A stretch of 6,049 nt of DNA from Chloroflexota bacterium. Lineage in GTDB: Bacteria; Chloroflexota; Dehalococcoidia; DSTF01; RBG-16-68-14. Each line of letters starts with the position of its first letter. Positions within the stretch are counted from its first letter, which is position 1. The notes beneath the pieces were generated by a model, which saw nothing but the letters and a program-made list of their open reading frames with translations, was not told where the DNA came from and made no database searches. The translations under genes and the position numbers were made by a program. The stretch spans positions 1 to 6,049 of the forward strand of contig JACZTE010000070.1 of NCBI GenBank assembly GCA_022573935.1, written 5' to 3'. Shown one piece after another: positions 4,757-6,049 of the stretch.

Positions 4757-6049
4757 CATGTAGATGTTGGTCAGCTGCCTCGCGGCCATCGACACCTGAT
4801 TGTCGGACAGCACGTTGCGGGCGAAGTCCCACAGCACCTGCCATTCGTCTTCGGCGGCCTTCCCCCTCTTCTCATGCCGGATAGCCGACTGGACCATGAC
4901 CTTCCAGTCCTTGCCGGTCTGCTCCGTCAGCATCGGCACGGTCTCATCGACGAAGAAGATGTCCTTGCCGATGGCGAGCAGGGCATCTCGGTTATCAGAG
5001 AGTGTTGAGCCCTCCTTCACGCGAGCTTTGACGGAGTCGAGTCGCTTCTTGGCTTCCTTGCGACGAGCCTGACGCTTGGACGCCATTTCGGACCCGGTGA
5101 TGTCGAACTCAGCCCTGATCAGAGTCCGGTACATTCCGATCCCGTTGATACCGTTGCCACGCTTCAGCAGGCCAAGCATCCGGGCGACGATGTCGTACCC
5201 ATTCTCGTCGTACAAGGCAGACAGGACTTCGGCGGTGTACGCGGCCTGCACCTCCGGTGGAGCATTCCGCAGTTCCGGCAGAATGCCCGTGCTCTCATGT
5301 GGGACGGCATTCACGGCTACGAAGCCTGTCTGCCAGTCGCTGATGTGAGTGTAGTCCACATTGGTGTCGAGGGCTTCTTCCGAGAAGGGCATCAGGCCAT
5401 GCCTGTCGATCAGTTCGGGCGTTTCCTTTCGCTGCTTCGTGGTCGGGGTGCGGGCCTTCATCGAGGTCCAGATCGCGGCCTGTACCTGATGAGCCTCCCA
5501 CGGCTTGGATCCCTCCGGCAGCTTCTTGTTCAGCTTGTTCATCACCTGCTCGATGATGCCCTCGGCGTACCTGTACTGAGGCGTTGTCGGGGCATCAGCC
5601 CCGTACCCCATGGACCGCATCATCCACACGTCGATGGTGGAGATGAAGTTCTTTGGGTCGCCTATGCCGTCGGGGTCGATGGCACGCATCAGGTTCCGGT
5701 AGAAACTCCCCGTCTTGCGGCCCCTCCAGATGATCCCGTTGTTCATCAGGGCGTCGGCGTTCCGTGCCTGCCACCCATACTTGCCGATGAAGTAGTCGCG
5801 GCCAGCGGCGGTGGTCCCGTGGTTCTCCACATTCACCTTGTTGCGTAGCCACGCGATAGCAGCGTGCTGCCAGTTGTTGAGCAGCGGGTTGGTGGCCGAG
5901 AAGATAGCGATGAGCTGCACGAACGCTTCAGCTTGAACCGCATCGCCGCCGAACTGGTCGAGGATCATCTTGCCGGAGTCCTCGTACCAGAACCGGCCCA
6001 CGGCCCCGTGGTTCGTCATCTTCACCATCCGGTTGATCAGCTTGGTTCG
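4670..6049 (-). CDS. Large uncharacterised phage-type protein, partial at both ends
   Basis: The reading frame enters from beyond 6049 without a stop. The first in-window ATG (6028) is preceded by in-frame RTKLINR, so the true N-terminus is probably outside. Numbered from that ATG, residues 1 to about 425 (down to about 4754) are genuine. The last 27 residues are antisense of the methyltransferase, and the stop at 4670 is accidental. The protein is soluble and mainly helical, with no signal peptide or membrane segment. Notable segments are NHGAVGRFWYEDSG (7-19), FVQLIAIFSATNP (36-48), GRKTGSFYRNLM (103-114), STIDVWMMRSMGY (130-142), WEAHQVQAAIWTSMKAR (177-193), NAVPHESTGILPEL (240-253), GYDIVARMLGLLKRG (277-291) and a very basic stretch (315-338, rich in KR). 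From memory the overall style is that of long polyvalent proteins of environmental tailed phages, but I cannot name a family. The N-terminal half resembles HhH-GPD glycosylases in motif order, which is a hypothesis only. Confidence 0.7.
   Translation of the reverse strand, partial: RTKLINRMVKMTNHGAVGRFWYEDSGKMILDQFGGDAVQAEAFVQLIAIFSATNPLLNNWQHAAIAWLRNKVNVENHGTTAAGRDYFIGKYGWQARNADALMNNGIIWRGRKTGSFYRNLMRAIDPDGIGDPKNFISTIDVWMMRSMGYGADAPTTPQYRYAEGIIEQVMNKLNKKLPEGSKPWEAHQVQAAIWTSMKARTPTTKQRKETPELIDRHGLMPFSEEALDTNVDYTHISDWQTGFVAVNAVPHESTGILPELRNAPPEVQAAYTAEVLSALYDENGYDIVARMLGLLKRGNGINGIGMYRTLIRAEFDITGSEMASKRQARRKEAKKRLDSVKARVKEGSTLSDNRDALLAIGKDIFFVDETVPMLTEQTGKDWKVMVQSAIRHEKRGKAAEDEWQVLWDFARNVLSDNQVSMAARQLTNIYMSAIGQVLQQPRPARKGPQERNAVDFLQL
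4745..4757. other. Junction between bacterial glycan locus and phage-type DNA
   Basis: Plus-strand methyltransferase coding is convincing up to about 4745, and minus-strand phage-type coding is convincing down to about 4757. No intergenic sequence, terminator, tRNA, att-like repeat or integrase separates them. Both genes are cut within their coding sequence at the same place and run through each other antisense. The exact base cannot be fixed without the parent sequences. Confidence 0.65.
4751..4776. repeat. Perfect 7-bp inverted repeat at the junction
   Basis: AGCTGAC (4751-4757) and GTCAGCT (4770-4776) are exact reverse complements separated by 12 nt. There is no T-run on either strand, so it is not a typical terminator. 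It lies exactly at the join, partly or wholly in the phage-type coding sequence (QLTNIYMSA). Confidence 0.55.

Noticed and set aside
4745..4800. Prophage attachment site at the junction
   Set aside because: No tRNA, no direct repeat and no integrase are visible, and the phage-type gene is cut within its coding sequence rather than ending at the border.
5297..5848. Plus-strand open frame of 183 codons opposite the phage-type gene
   Set aside because: It has no recognisable motif or clear ribosome-binding site and mirrors the strongly protein-like minus-strand frame; high GC often keeps the opposite strand open.
1..6049. CRISPR array, insertion sequence, tRNA or rRNA
   Set aside because: I saw no regularly spaced repeats, transposase motifs, terminal inverted repeats of IS type, or conserved RNA gene sequences on reading either strand.

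Overview
The window joins two unrelated pieces of DNA. Positions 1 to about 4750 are a bacterial cell-surface polysaccharide locus. About 4750 to 6049 is the interior of one large phage-type gene on the minus strand. GC is high by eye, with many GTG starts. The source is probably an environmental or metagenomic bacterium; I cannot name a phylum securely. The genes fit O-antigen, teichoic-acid-like or similar glycan export systems, which occur in both Gram-negative and Gram-positive lineages.

Layout: an ABC-2 polysaccharide-export permease (Wzm/TagG type) lies on the minus strand at 18-854. A divergent intergenic region (855-1049) follows, with a good extended -10 promoter facing right, a stem-loop at the predicted 5' end of that transcript, and three CGTAAC-type repeats. 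Four genes then run on the plus strand: a family 2 glycosyltransferase (1050-2057), an extended-SDR NAD-dependent nucleotide-sugar epimerase/dehydratase (2113-3150), an RmlD-type dTDP-4-dehydrorhamnose reductase (3153-4034), and a class I SAM-dependent methyltransferase starting at GTG 4061. The last three are closely spaced (2 and 26 nt gaps), each with a plausible Shine-Dalgarno, so this is probably an operon.

Together these would make a deoxysugar nucleotide, transfer a sugar to a lipid-linked glycan, possibly methylate sugar or lipid, and export the glycan with an ATPase partner that lies outside the window.

The methyltransferase appears to lose its C-terminus at about 4750. The minus-strand gene also loses its own 3' end there and runs on antisense through the methyltransferase to a chance stop at 4670. 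The two genes are therefore joined tail to tail, and a perfect 7-bp inverted repeat (AGCTGAC/GTCAGCT) sits at the join. This is either a genuine recombination or prophage boundary or an amplification/assembly chimera; the double truncation and lack of att site or integrase favour a chimera. The phage-type protein is uncharacterised. Its N-terminal half reads like a divergent HhH-GPD (endonuclease III-like) helical domain, which is the most novel hypothesis here.
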